From Gordius sp. MW1 (lineage: Eukaryota; Nematomorpha; Gordioida; Gordea; Gordiidae): 64,000 nucleotides of DNA. The notes under the pieces were generated by a model. The model worked only from the letters and a program-made list of their open reading frames with translations. It did not search any database and had not been told where the DNA came from. Both the position numbers and the translations under genes were made by a program. Positions 12,801 to 21,774 of the stretch are shown here, in pieces (position 1 is the first letter of the stretch; each line of letters opens with the position of its first letter). The stretch spans positions 16,302,575 through 16,366,574 of the forward strand of contig OZ038533.1 in NCBI GenBank assembly GCA_964036665.1, written 5' to 3'.

Positions 12801-12899
12801 CTGGTTATGGATCCTAGCAGTAGGGATCGCGTGTCGTGCCTTCCCCTTCACTTACAAATCCTCCTCAACATATACCACATGCTAGCGACCTATTCTTAG
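884..12899 (+). CDS. MED13: Mediator complex subunit 13 (MED13/skuld), C-terminal 12 exons
   Basis: MED13 is the large subunit of the CDK8 kinase module that reversibly docks on Mediator in the nucleus. Exons: 884-1007, 1369-1428, 2359-2625, 2793-3136, 4078-4290, 7149-7483, 8051-8187, 8719-9044, 10361-10948, 11700-11858, 12062-12186, 12767-12899 (TAG). All are bounded by AG/GT and all codon phases agree, giving 936 residues. Diagnostic blocks follow animal MED13 in order: [82 protein letters not shown] and [12 protein letters not shown]. They form the PIWI/MID-like C-terminal module. The N-terminal half lies left of the window. Exon 10361-10948 holds a species-specific Gly, Asp and His-rich insert around a conserved acidic D-L-P patch. 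Introns carry at least a dozen transposon relics. Gene identity is near certain; exact borders of low-complexity exons are inferred. Confidence 0.94.
1017..1276. mobile_element. Family B TIR element (GGCGTAGCC ends), internally duplicated
   Basis: The ends read CATAGGCGTAGCCAGG and CTGGCTACGCCCATG. The interior contains two tandem versions of the same AT-rich body (TTTAATATAATT then ACTAAAATTACTAAAAATTA), each closed by a poly-C run, so the copy has an internal duplication. It sits in the 1008-1368 intron of MED13. Family B recurs at 6880, 9140, 12270, 12556, 18675, 20252, 20612, 26130, 60552 and 60974. Confidence 0.75.
1640..2215 (+). pseudogene. LINE 3' fragment (C-terminal end of reverse transcriptase ORF)
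   Basis: Broken plus-strand reading frames encode [12 protein letters not shown] and [11 protein letters not shown], the tail typical of a non-LTR retrotransposon ORF2 C-terminus, followed by a RSRWKKLI-type segment. Nucleotides here match, in reverse complement, the 3' part of the longer LINE at 56,726-59,600, so both belong to one family. The fragment lies in a MED13 intron and carries in-frame stops. It is inactive and probably a 5'-truncated insertion. Confidence 0.8.
2688..2757. mobile_element. Half copy of family A MITE
   Basis: TAGCGTTGTAAAAAAGGGCT followed by the GGTCGAC-type subterminal sequence and GTCGACCAAACATAA. Only the left half of the family A element remains. It fills most of the short MED13 intron 2626-2792. 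Confidence 0.65.
3214..3369. mobile_element. Family A hAT-type MITE
   Basis: It begins TAGTGTTGTAAAAAGAATTG and ends with AAAACCCAGCAGG and TTTTTACAACACT, with inverted GTCGA-rich subterminal sequence. It is shorter than other copies because of an internal deletion. It lies in the long MED13 intron 3137-4077. Confidence 0.75.
3481..4100 (+). repeat. Diverged tandem duplication covering a MED13 3' splice site
   Basis: Two direct copies of about 305 bp start at ATGGTTAGTTTT (3481 and 3787) and share blocks such as AAACTATT, TACACAACCTT, a GACGATAT stretch and TATCTCG. Each ends in ATTTTACCC(T)(A/T)GCAAACCCT. The second copy (3787-4100) contains the true acceptor and the first bases of the 4078 exon. 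In the first copy the matching exon start (about 3753) reads ATT TTA CCC TAG, so it carries a stop and no further exon. Confidence 0.75.
4484..4566. mobile_element. Truncated family A MITE
   Basis: Left half only: TATAAAAATGGCTGGGTTTT, a shortened GTTGACCAAACATAAACAG and CTTAGTCGACCTT. It is cut where the next nested element (CTTAGGGCCCGTCTTACGC) begins. Confidence 0.6.
4850..5524 (+). pseudogene. Harbinger-encoded MADF-domain protein
   Basis: The blocks [19 protein letters not shown] (4866-4922) and [20 protein letters not shown] (4998-5057), followed by [12 protein letters not shown], are a MADF-type helix-turn-helix domain. PIF/Harbinger elements carry this as their second, DNA-binding ORF. 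Likely exons are about 4850-4956, 4996-5262 and 5307-5524. The intron 5263-5306 is only 44 nt, with a GTAAGT donor and TACAG acceptor. The junction 4956/4996 does not keep phase in my reading, so the gene is probably broken or the first donor differs. Confidence 0.65.
5641..6006 (-). pseudogene. Harbinger transposase, C-terminal part of DDE domain
   Basis: The translation contains [20 protein letters not shown] followed by ILTSKWRIL and a TCVILHNMI block. This is the C-terminal signature of DDE_Tnp_4 (HARBI1-like) transposases, including the last catalytic Glu region (RRLVECAFG). The ORF starts directly at MKPFRG with no room for the first two catalytic Asp motifs, so the core has been deleted. 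It lies between the 23-bp TIRs of the element. Confidence 0.85.
6134..6367 (-). pseudogene. Harbinger transposase N-terminal fragment
   Basis: A minus-strand reading frame contains [13 protein letters not shown] and FFNYLRMS, resembling the N-terminal helices of HARBI1-like transposases (a [EF]-x-L-x-x-[DE] block followed by F-x-x-[YF]-[FL]-R-M-[ST]). It is separated from the C-terminal ORF by about 130 bp of AT-rich non-coding sequence. This agrees with an internal deletion. Confidence 0.5.
6880..7033. mobile_element. Family B TIR element, left end missing
   Basis: The body GGGGGGCTATAATGATTTAG, then TTTTAGTAATTTTAGCC, ATTTAGAGGGGGC and a poly-C run, ends CTCGGCTACGCCCATG. It matches the complete copies at 60,552 and 60,974 except that the left terminus is lost. 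It lies just upstream of the MED13 exon at 7149. Confidence 0.7.
7511..7722. mobile_element. Family A hAT-type MITE, full length
   Basis: It begins TAGTGTCGTAAAAACGGGCG and ends CCAGCCGTTTTTACAACACTA. The flanks TAGTGAAG (7503-7510) and GTGTGAAG (7723-7730) agree at 6 of 8 bases, as a decayed 8-bp target duplication would. It lies 27 bp downstream of the MED13 donor at 7484. Confidence 0.8.
9140..9400. mobile_element. Family B-type TIR element (variant 2)
   Basis: ATTGGCGTAGGGCGGGGGTG at the left and CTAGTTACGCCGCCTACGCC at the right. The body shares CCTCCCATGATTTTCAATT, TTTACGCTATTGTCACTT and a CCCCTCCTTGAGGAAATCCT block with 12,270-12,500. The two copies form a sub-family with its own body but the same kind of ends as family B. 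Confidence 0.65.
9425..9571. mobile_element. Family A MITE, shortened
   Basis: Left end TAGTGTGGTAAAAAGGGCTG, right end AGCCGTTGTTTTTACAACAT. The interior has only one arm of the GTCGAC-rich region. It lies in the MED13 intron 9045-10360, the rest of which is AT-rich without recognisable coding. Confidence 0.7.
10361..10948 (+). other. MED13: Low-complexity exon of MED13 (Gly/Asp/His-rich)
   Basis: This is a 196-codon exon with phase 0 at both ends, between the SCTHILVFP exon and the QQPLALGY exon. Vertebrate MED13 has a serine-rich disordered loop with a conserved acidic DLPF-like patch at the same place. Here the patch is recognisable ([14 protein letters not shown]), but it is surrounded by GGG-rich, Asp-rich and His-rich runs coded by GGGG and GAC repeats. 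Its GC content is clearly above the flanking introns, as expected of coding DNA in this genome. It is probably a disordered spacer. Confidence 0.8.
12270..12690. mobile_element. Two adjacent family B elements
   Basis: 12,270-12,500 is a variant-2 copy (CCATTGGCTTAGGGAGGGGG ... AGTTACGCCTATG) with a run of about 17 C near 12,450. 12,556-12,690 is a reverse-orientation copy of the main family (CCCTCCCTAAATCATTATTT, then AATGCTGGCTACGCCCATG). Both lie in the last MED13 intron, 12,187-12,766. Confidence 0.7.
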
Positions 12900-14658
12900 C
12901 CCATCGCCCCCCCTCTCTCACACTTTCCCTCATCAATGCAAAAAATCCCAACATTTAATCATGCTCGAGAGAAGATCAAGATATTCAAGTGCAGTCGTCA
13001 ACTATATAATACACGGTTTACAATCAACACGTAGATCATCCACTCTCACTTATTTATTCCTTAGCCCACTGTCCTTTATTTAAGTTAACCTTGCCATTAT
13101 TTAAACCCAAATCTGAATTTTGAGAGTGAAAATTTCACAAAACACCGGCCCTCACATACACATTCTCTCCTATAATAATTTATGCCCCCCGAGCGTTTTA
13201 TTCATTTGTAAATACCGTATCACTTATATATTATATTCATACATATAATAATTCACACACTTGACATATACGTACACGCACGATGATATACATTGAGATT
13301 GAACATATTTGTTAATTCTTTATTATGGCAGCCCTCACTCATTATCGCTCCTCTTTGACTTCGGGTTTTTTAACGTGAGAGGTTGAGGGATAACTAGTAA
13401 TAAATTATCATGTAGTAGACGTTTTCTTCCAATACGTATTTAATATGAATGATTTTATTGGAAGTTTAAAGACAAATTTATTTTAATTTTAATCATGAAT
13501 TTTATCTTATTTATTGGAAATTGTTAGTAGGGTCTTGCAAAATCAACGTTTGTTTGCCATGATCTTAGAAATTTTATATAAAAAATACCTAAATTTAAGT
13601 CAATAGCTAAAATAGTTTAAGATGGACAAAGGAAAATCGTTTACTTTGATTTTGTTTGGCTTAGATTTGGAAGGCAAAAATCAATAGCTGTTTCCCCCAT
13701 AAATCCAAAAAATATATTATAGAAAAAGATATTAATGTTAAAAATTCTAATAATTGCCCACACTCATAATACTTTTTTTAAGCAAATATAGGTATAAAAA
13801 CAGTTTTTATGGAGTATTTGGTTTAATTCCTCTCCATAAATATTGGTGGAGGGAAAGAGTGAAATGTTAATAAACATCGCATAGGTAGTATGTTATCTAA
13901 TATATTCCGTTTTACCAGACATACTGGGAGGAATTTTAATGAAGGGAAAGGGGTTCAGATAAATACTGATAAAATAAAAATAGAGGTAGAATTAAAATAT
14001 CTTATAGCCTTGTTAACCAATGATCCCTGGGATTAAATAAATGTGATTAAAAATGGGATTAGATCATAGCAACCAAAAAGGATAAAAGGGCCATTTATGC
14101 ATCCTTAACTTTATTTATCTCAAAATCTGCAGTGCTTGGAGTAAAAATTTAAAGCTTAATTTTTCACCTTCAAAGCCATTGATTGTGGGATGTTTTTTCC
14201 CAGTAGACCTGTGTACTTTAGATTAATTTTATTTTCCTTAATGGTAACATTTATGAATTAAAATACAATTTGAAGAACTTTTATCCTTAAACTAGTAAAT
14301 TAAGGCATTATTTAAATGTGTTTTTCAGGGTATTTATCTCCTCATAAGTGTGGCAAAAATAAGGAGATGAGTTTGATAGATTATAATATAAATGCCCTTT
14401 AAAACAATTAAATGACATTTTCCAACTTTTGATGTCAATCTCGGACATCCTATGCTACTTATTTTTGTCGCCTAGAAATATTTAAACTTATTTGTCGCAT
14501 ATTTTGACCTTAACCCCGTTTATAATATGAAGGTGTTTTGATAATAATTATTGTCGCACGCATAAATTAGACGATTGCAATTTATCTACTAAAGACTATA
14601 AGAAAACTTTTTGATTTGTCATAACATTTAATCTTAAAATTTTACAAAATTTAACACT
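12900..14658. other. Intergenic, MED13 3' flank
   Basis: AT-rich sequence after the MED13 stop. It begins with a C-rich stretch (CATCGCCCCCCCTCTC), and an AATAAA hexamer near 13,400 could end the transcript. I see no further exon, RNA gene or transposon terminus. Confidence 0.4.
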
Positions 14659-15897
14659 ATGATGTCTTATACAATTGTTGTATTTCTTCTCTCCTCAAAT
14701 CTGGTCATCGGTCAATTTACGAATTTATCTGACTCAAGTATCTATTTAATTTCATAATATTTTACATTTAAGTATAGAATCATTCGATATATGCAATTAG
14801 AACAAAAATATAAATTAAATTTTTGATTAGATTTAGTTGTAAAGAGGGATAAAAGGCAAAGTTTTAAGCCATTGTTACCTGTAGATATCGTTTTCATGCT
14901 TGATGCTAGCGACAGTATAAAGCAATGGTTCCCAAGCATCATCAAGTCATTAACGGTTTTATTATTTATAAGTAGATTTCTAAAATATACCCCGAAATTT
15001 ATTGATTAACAAATTTATAATAATGCCCTTTAATTGTATAGAGAGCGATAGAAAATATTGATAGTAAAAATACAATCAGTCCAGATGGAACTAATATTGG
15101 AATTGGACTGTTTAATAGTTTTGTTGGTAGGCCGCTGCCCCTACACAAAGGAAACAGTTTAGCGAAAGTCCTGAATGCTCTTCAAAAGATAACCTTTGGA
15201 GGTTTTGTTTGTCAACATTTTCATATATAAGTAACAAAAAACAATTGCAAAAATTAAAAAAAAAGGTATTTCAAATTTTTTGAATACTCAATATATATTA
15301 AAATTGTGATCAAAACTACTGATTTTTACTAAAATGGATTAACATTAAAGATCACTTAAAATTTGTCAAGAAATTTGTAAGAGATCCTTTTAATGCTTCA
15401 TTCATTTTTGTATGACAAAAAGGGCCGGGGGTTGATTATTTAAATTTTTCTGCTTTAAGGCTCGGTCTCATTTTTAACTGAATCGGCAATGCCCGAATCA
15501 TGAGTTGGCCGAAATGCCCGGCCCGAAATGATGATTTTAAAATTTTTACCACAAATTTTATTATATACATGGAAATTTTTTTTGCATTTGATTCTCGCTT
15601 TTTTGGATAAGAACCACGGGCCGGACCGGACCGAGCAGCGGGTTTGGCCGGGCTTTTCTGGTCTGACGGTTACATAGTTAATTGCCCCCTCCCTTCCCCA
15701 TAATTTTCAATTAGTATCTATTATTAATTTTGTAGCTGGTGGGGGAACTCGTTCAGACAAAGGGCTAAACTTGGCGAGGAGAATGTTGAAAAGAGGTGGA
15801 AGGAGAGGGAGTAGGAAGGCTATCATTTTAATAACAGATGGACAATTTTATGTTGGGAGAGATCCATTACTCGAAGCCAATCGTATCAAGAATGCAA
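14659..15897 (+). CDS. Secreted VWA-domain protein, 5' exons (partial)
   Basis: Four exons can be joined with matching phases: 14659-14737, 14837-14955, 15042-15201 and 15736-15897, giving about 173 codons. Exon 1 starts ATG ATG and encodes a signal-peptide-like run (MMSYTIVVFLLSSNLVIG). The rest is a von Willebrand factor A domain: DIVFMLDASDSI (MIDAS DxSxS), ISPDGTNIGIGLF, GGGTRSDKGLNLARR (the MIDAS Thr) and KAIILITDGQFYVGRDP (the MIDAS Asp). Metal-ion-dependent ligand binding in the extracellular space is the usual role. The final strand and helix of the domain are not found. A 30-nt candidate exon at 17870-17899 has the right phase but is weak. A collagen/matrilin-like or stand-alone VWA product are equally possible. 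Confidence 0.78.
15420..15680. mobile_element. GGCCGGG-ended TIR relic
   Basis: An imperfect inverted arrangement starts AAAAAGGGCCGGGGG and ends with CGGGCCGGACCGGACCGAGC and GGCCGGGCTTTTCTGG. It lies in an intron of the VWA gene, just before the exon at 15736. It resembles the longer GC-ended element at 16,405-17,440. Confidence 0.5.
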
Positions 15898-16404
15898 GTA
15901 AATCAAAAAGTTATAATAGTACATCAGGTTTATTTTTATTCCTCATTTCAATTTTAAGCTTCACGTTTTATTTTAGTTTTAGATTGAGAATTTGGTCAAT
16001 AATAATGCTCTCTTTGTACAGCGTTTTGCTTTACTTTTGCACGTCTTAACTCTTTTTGCACATTAGTAGGAGGAAAAAAAGTGATGAATCATAACTTTTG
16101 AAACAGAACGCTTTTTCTCTCTAGAAAAAGAGCGTGCTATTTCGAAAGCCATGATTGATCACCTTTTTCTCTCGTAGGTGTCAGCAGCCAGCGTGGTAAC
16201 TCCAAACACCCCTTTTGATTGGGTAAAGGGATGATTAATGGCTTTTTCACACTCTCTTCCTATAATGAGATTGGGTAGAGGCGTGATTGATGAGATTTTT
16301 AGGGAGAATTTTAGCTCTTGTTAACAACACCCAGCGTTCATCATGTTAGAGGGCAATAAATCATTCCTCCCTTATAATAGAGGTCAGATTTGTTAGGAAT
16401 TTTA

Positions 16405-17440
16405 TGCCCGAACCCGGCCCGGTTCTTTAACTTCATTGCCCGCCCGAGCCCACCCGAGCCCGCCCGAACCTTCTAGGTGTCCTCCCGGGCCCGCCCGAAA
16501 CATAAAAGCTGCCCGAACTGCCCGGTCCGAAATATTAAATTTGCCCGTTAGGTCAGATTATGCGATCTTAAATTCTATCAACCATTATTCAAATATAAGC
16601 ATTAAATTAATGGCATTTAAAAAAAAATATGCAATATTTTATTATCACAAATAAAATCTAATTTCCTTTCTAAATGATTCTTTCAAATGAAACTTTTAAT
16701 CTTTAATTTTAATCCTAATAGGTCAAAAAAGGTTAGTATTTGGTCTTTCGAAAATATTTGGCCAGATAGCACTGGCTAAACCGCTTTAGGTCACAATATT
16801 TTAACAAGTTAATTGATAACGCATTAAGGGACAAACATGTTGGAACATTTAAATAGCAAAATATTAATTTAATGCAGCCCATGTCCATGAAAATATTTAT
16901 GTAGCAATTTTTTAATTAAAATCAAAGTTAACATATTTAATAAATAATATTACAATAAACAAAATTATACTCCCCTTTTGAGTTAACCCGTTTGCCCTAC
17001 CCATAAATAAACTTCTTAATGAATTAAATTAGTACAATTAGTCAATCTATGCTCTGCTAAAACTTATTCTTTTGATAAAAAGACAATAATTTATCAATAG
17101 AATCTAAATGCAATTTAAAAAAAGAAAGGTATAGAAATTTTTTATCATAAAAATAAGGAGTAATTTAGCGAAAGCGATAATGATAAGGGAAAGGGAATAA
17201 TAAAGGCTAATTGGAGAAACTTTGTGATGGCGAAATCAAGTTTCTTAACTTTTTTTAGCATTTTCGTATGCAATTAAATAAAAAGTAACGAAATGACACT
17301 ATTTAAAAAATCTCATTAAACCTGAACGAATCATATCTTCAACATGCCCGCCCGGGCCCGCCCGAAAACAAAAATTTAGGAGTTGCCCGGCCCGTGGGCC
17401 GGGCCTGTTCGGGCAGCAGGGCGGGCCGGGCAATCTGGTC
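16405..17440. mobile_element. Transposon relic with CCCG-rich inverted ends
   Basis: The left end (16,405-16,560) is packed with GCCCGCCCGAGCCC-type motifs. The right end (17,345-17,440) carries CGCCCGGGCCCGCCCG and then GGGCCGGGC motifs in inverted order. Between them is about 800 bp of very AT-rich DNA without an ORF. GC-rich subterminal arrays around an AT-rich body are typical of non-autonomous hAT elements, but no target duplication could be seen. Confidence 0.5.
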
Positions 17441-19594
17441 TCTGCCTTATACTAAACTTTAACTACCCAAAAAGCTTATTAATTTGTTGCATACTAAAAT
17501 TTGTATTGTTCTCTTTATAACTTATAATATTTGTCGGTTTTTACAAATATTTATTTATTTTTATGGGGGGGGGGGAGAAATTACCCGAAGTTAAATCCCA
17601 GCTTTATAATAATTCATAAGTATATATGTAATATTTTATTATATATAACAACAATAGATTCAAATAAATAAAGAATTTGTCTATATTTAATTATATAAAA
17701 ACTTATAAAACCCCACAATTTCAAAAATTTAATATTATAACCAAAATGCTAGTCTAAACTTAATTTATTAAAAACAATAAACATAACGCCTAAAATAGCA
17801 AAAATTGACCTTTGATTGATTGACAGCTCATATTTAATATGGCTGGCCTCTGTTATATTACAATTACAGTGTGCGAGAAGAGAGTCGGGAAGTGCAAAAG
17901 TAAGGAAAAATGCTGTAAATATAAAAATTTGAAATTTGTATATTTAATTTTTAATAAATATCTACATAGATAGTAATATTAATTTATTTAAAAACCTTAT
18001 TTTTATTTAGATAATAAAGGATATTTTTGCAGTTTGAACTTAAATATTCAGAAAACTAGTAAAGAATATTTGAATAGAAAAATTTTGTATATATATCTAG
18101 ATTATCATTTGTTTGTTGTGCCAATTACCAATAACGCTGACTATAAAATCATAAAAACGCTGGCGCCTAAAAGTAGCTATAGTATCGATATCACCCTTGG
18201 TCTCTTGTTTGATCGTATGGCGATTCCTATTACGACTTAGATATTTTGGATAAATATTGCTCAAACATCATTTTATCTTTTTGTACTTATAAAGTTTAAA
18301 TAACAAATTTGATGTATTTAATATAATGTTTTCACATAAAGATTCATGAATATTGTTTAAATGTTGTTCTAAACGAAATTAATAAATATTATCAAATTGA
18401 CACTTTCGAAAGAAAATTATATTTCTTATTTAAAATGTTATCATTTACGAAATTCCTCATTTTCATCTAACATTTTCATCTCGATTAAAGCATCAAGCTT
18501 GGTCAAGCCACGTCCAATTAAGAATTAAAATTGACAGACGCTGTCCCATTTAAAAAAAATCAAAAAATTGTTTTCTTTATCACAAAATAATTTTTTTAAC
18601 TCATTTATATTCTTACAATATAAAATAAAAAAAACAATTAAAATAAATGGCAATTACTAGAGCTGTTTTGTTCTCATGGGCGTAGCCAGCATTGGGATTA
18701 GAGGGGGCAATAATGATTTAAAGAGGGGCAAAATGATCATTTTTTGAAATTTTTGCCATAATTTTAATAAATTTCAACCAATTTTTGGTTTGGAGGGGGC
18801 ATTAGGCCCGTGCTAGTTCTTATTTTATTAAGTATAATTAGTTACTTTAACTCCAAGAGAACTTTAACTGCTACAATAAATTTACTGTTACTATACATCT
18901 AAAAAACATTAATTAATTTCTATATCAAATCGCCTAGTTTGTGTTTACCGCTTTCAAATTAAAGTTTCTTCGTGGATTAAATTCGAATTTTTTAACCTGT
19001 AAACTCTTATAAAATACACACAAAATATCATATTTTATTTATAATAATGCATTCGTATTGAAATTTCTTTATTATTGTTAAAACTGTTTTAGTAGTGCGA
19101 TTGTTTTAAACCAATAATAATAAATAAAAGCAATTTTATTTTAATTAATATACAGTCACTTTTGCAAGAATTTTTTTAAAGCAGCGTGTTTGTAATTTTA
19201 TAATTAAATTTAACACAATTTAAATTATGATTTTAAAACAGATAAAATTGTCCTATAATAACTAATGAAAATTCTGATAATTTTCATATTTGGAGATTAC
19301 ATAAAGGTTGTTGGGTTTGAAGGTAAAAGCATCTAAATCGATTATTTGATTTTGAAAATTATTATTGGGAAGAGTTAATTACACATTTAGTTAATTTGAA
19401 TTTGCAATAAAAACAGTTTTTTCCTAAATTTCTTTAATATTAGACTAAATCACATAAGAAATATGCTTAGCGGATGTCATTTAGTTTTAACTTGCGACAT
19501 AAATAACAAAAAGAAAGAGAGGATATTAGAGGTATATGCCTTCTATAATCAAATGTCAAAATTTATGGAAACTTCAGAGGAGATTTACGTAGAG
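17441..19594. other. AT-rich DNA with no assignable gene
   Basis: It contains a poly-G run at about 17,567, a 67-codon plus-strand reading frame ending at 18,240 that I do not recognise, and a family B TIR copy at 18,675-18,812 (CATGGGCGTAGCCAGC start, right end lost). Missing 3' exons of the VWA gene could lie here, but I could not identify them. Confidence 0.4.
18675..18812. mobile_element. Family B TIR element, right end missing
   Basis: It starts CATGGGCGTAGCCAGCATTG and runs through AATGATTTAAAGAGGGGC, TTTTGAAATTTTTGCC and TTTGGAGGGGGCATTAGGCC. It lacks the terminal GGCTACGCCCATG. Confidence 0.7.
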
Positions 19595-20252
19595 GTGTGC
19601 ACCGATCCGATCCGAAGGGTTTTTGAAAAATTTTATATCCATCCGATCCGATCCAAGTTTTTTAAAATTAAAATCCAATCCGATCCGAGTTATGTAAATT
19701 CAAAATCCGATCCGATCCGAAATTTTTAAATTAAAATTTTACGAACAGAACTTTTTATTGATGATTAAATTCAAAATACATAAAAATAAGGTATAGCAAT
19801 TTTAATAGACCTGAAATAAATATAAAATTTTATTTGACTAATTCCATATTATTATATAAAAATAATAAAGAATCTAAATTTTCGGTTTAATTCGCGTTCT
19901 TCTATCTTCTAATGTTCTTCCAGCCACCGAGAAATTTCTTTCCGAAGTGGTAGAGGGAGAAGGTATAACTAAAACTTTATTCAGCTTATAAAGCCTTGGC
20001 AGGACTGTTTGATATGAAACCCACCATTTCAGCAAATCTTTTTATAAATCATATTTGCAATCCTCATTTCAAAGATAATTATGAAAAGGTATACTAAAAA
20101 TTATTAATTTAATTAATTAGAACTTATTATTGTTTATTTTAAATTTGAAAATCCGATCCGACCCGACTAAAATAAAATGTTGATTCGATCCGATTCGATC
20201 CGAGTTCGGACGGATCGGATGTCGGATCGGATTGATCCGTGCACACCTCTAA
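19595..20252 (-). mobile_element. hAT element with GATCC-array ends and transposase remnant
   Basis: Terminal inverted repeats read TAGAGGTGTGCACCGATCCG at the left and CGGATTGATCCGTGCACACC then TCTA at the right. Each is followed by tandem CGATC(C) units. The interior encodes, on the minus strand from about 20,038 to 19,874, DLLKWWVSYQTVLPRLYKL and SPSTTSERNFSVAGRT followed by RRTRIKP. This is the C-terminal dimerisation domain of a hAT transposase. Everything upstream of that domain is gone, so it is a deleted relic. No clear 8-bp duplication was seen at the flanks. Confidence 0.82.
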
Positions 20253-20720
20253 TGAGCATAGCCAGGATTGGAATTAGAGGGTACCATAATCATTTAAAAA
20301 AGGGTATATAATATTATTTTTTTGAAATAAGCCCTGATTTTATCCAATTATATTTATGTAAAAGGAAGCATTTGCTAAGCCCATAGATCCATCCATTTTA
20401 AACGTATCAAGTCTTTAGAGTCTAAGTTTATTTTTTCATATACATATTGGTTAAAATATTTTTTTCAACTCATTAAACAGGATTTTGATTAATATATACT
20501 AGAAAAGGCATCAGAATTTAATTCGGTTTGGGATGAATTAAATATGGGGATTTAGATGGGGGTAGTAGCCGCTCCCCCTCGGTTGCGCCCATGCAATCAT
20601 CACTCCTAGGGAAAAAATTTATTGAAATCATGGCTAAAATTTCAAAAAGTGATCATTTTGCCCCTCCCCAAATCATTATTGCCCCCCTCTAATTCCATTG
20701 CTGACTACACTCATGGATGA
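20252..20720. mobile_element. Family B fragments in both orientations
   Basis: 20,258-20,390 begins GCATAGCCAGGATTGGAATT. 20,530-20,593 ends CTCGGTTGCGCCCATG. 20,612-20,716 is an inverted copy ending AATTCCATTGCTGACTACAC. They appear to be pieces of two or three family B insertions lying against the hAT relic. Confidence 0.6.
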
Positions 20721-21774
20721 TTTCCTACTTAATTACTGAGTCCTGCAATGAATTATTTTGTATTTATATCTAATTAAATGGAATTTTTTTATATTAAAGG
20801 TATTGGAGTTTAATCAACTAAAACCAAAGGTCAACCAAACAAAACCGAACCGTTTCTACAACACCATTTAAAGGATGAATGAAAGGTACAAATATATACC
20901 TATTATTTAATTTAAAATAAATTAAATTTCCTAGCTCAGATGACATCAAAAATTTAGTGGCCACAATTTCTCATCCGATCTTTAAAACAAATTCGATCTG
21001 AATCAAACTAGAGAAATACGAGAAAGTTAAAGGTTGAATAACATAATTTTAATGTTTCTTCATCAGCACTATAGTGAAGAATTAGTTAAAGCCACTATTA
21101 TAATTTTTTTAGTTTTGAAAATTCGGATGATTTAAATAATAGTTAAGATAATAATAATTTTCCAAGATATCAACTATTTTTAAATCTAATGTACAACCAT
21201 CAGACAGCGCCCAATCGAGCGCCTTTTCAGTGCTTAAAATTAATATTTAGTGAAATAGAGTTGAATAGATGACAATCTATGACGTCTTTTTGAAATAGAA
21301 TTGCATAGAAAAATTCAATATAAATAATATTGATAAGTATAGTTTTTTAATCGCGGAGAAATTTTCACGAGAAACCCTGGTAAACAAGATAAGCAGCTAC
21401 CTAGTTATTGTGGAAAAACAGCTCTAGTAAACCTTAAATTTCTAGAATTGTAAATTTTTGTTAATTTATAAAAGATATCTACTCTCGGTAGAGCAATATC
21501 TGCATAAGCCCCAACTAAAATTATTTAAATAATTGATATTCTAAAATATTTTAAAATAGACAAATAATTGAATTCATATTTATAAACAGATTCAACTTAA
21601 TTCTAATATACTTTTTATTAGTTAAACGACATTGTTAGTAAAATGAGATAACAATAATATTCAGACTACTTTGTCTCGTAATAGAATTAAGGTCCATTAA
21701 TAAATAGTGTATAATATGATAAAAGATGTGTGGCGAATAAATAATACGAAATGAAATAAACGCAAAATGCAGAA
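20721..21774. other. Intergenic, PDE1 3' flank
   Basis: AT-rich sequence with one half-copy of the family A MITE at 20,807-20,866 (ACTAAAACCAAAGGTCAACC ... ACAACACC). Nothing else is recognised. Confidence 0.4.

Noticed and set aside
18034-18240. 68-codon plus-strand ORF as a VWA-gene exon
   Set aside because: No VWA strand pattern and no support for splice sites in phase with the preceding exon; left unassigned.
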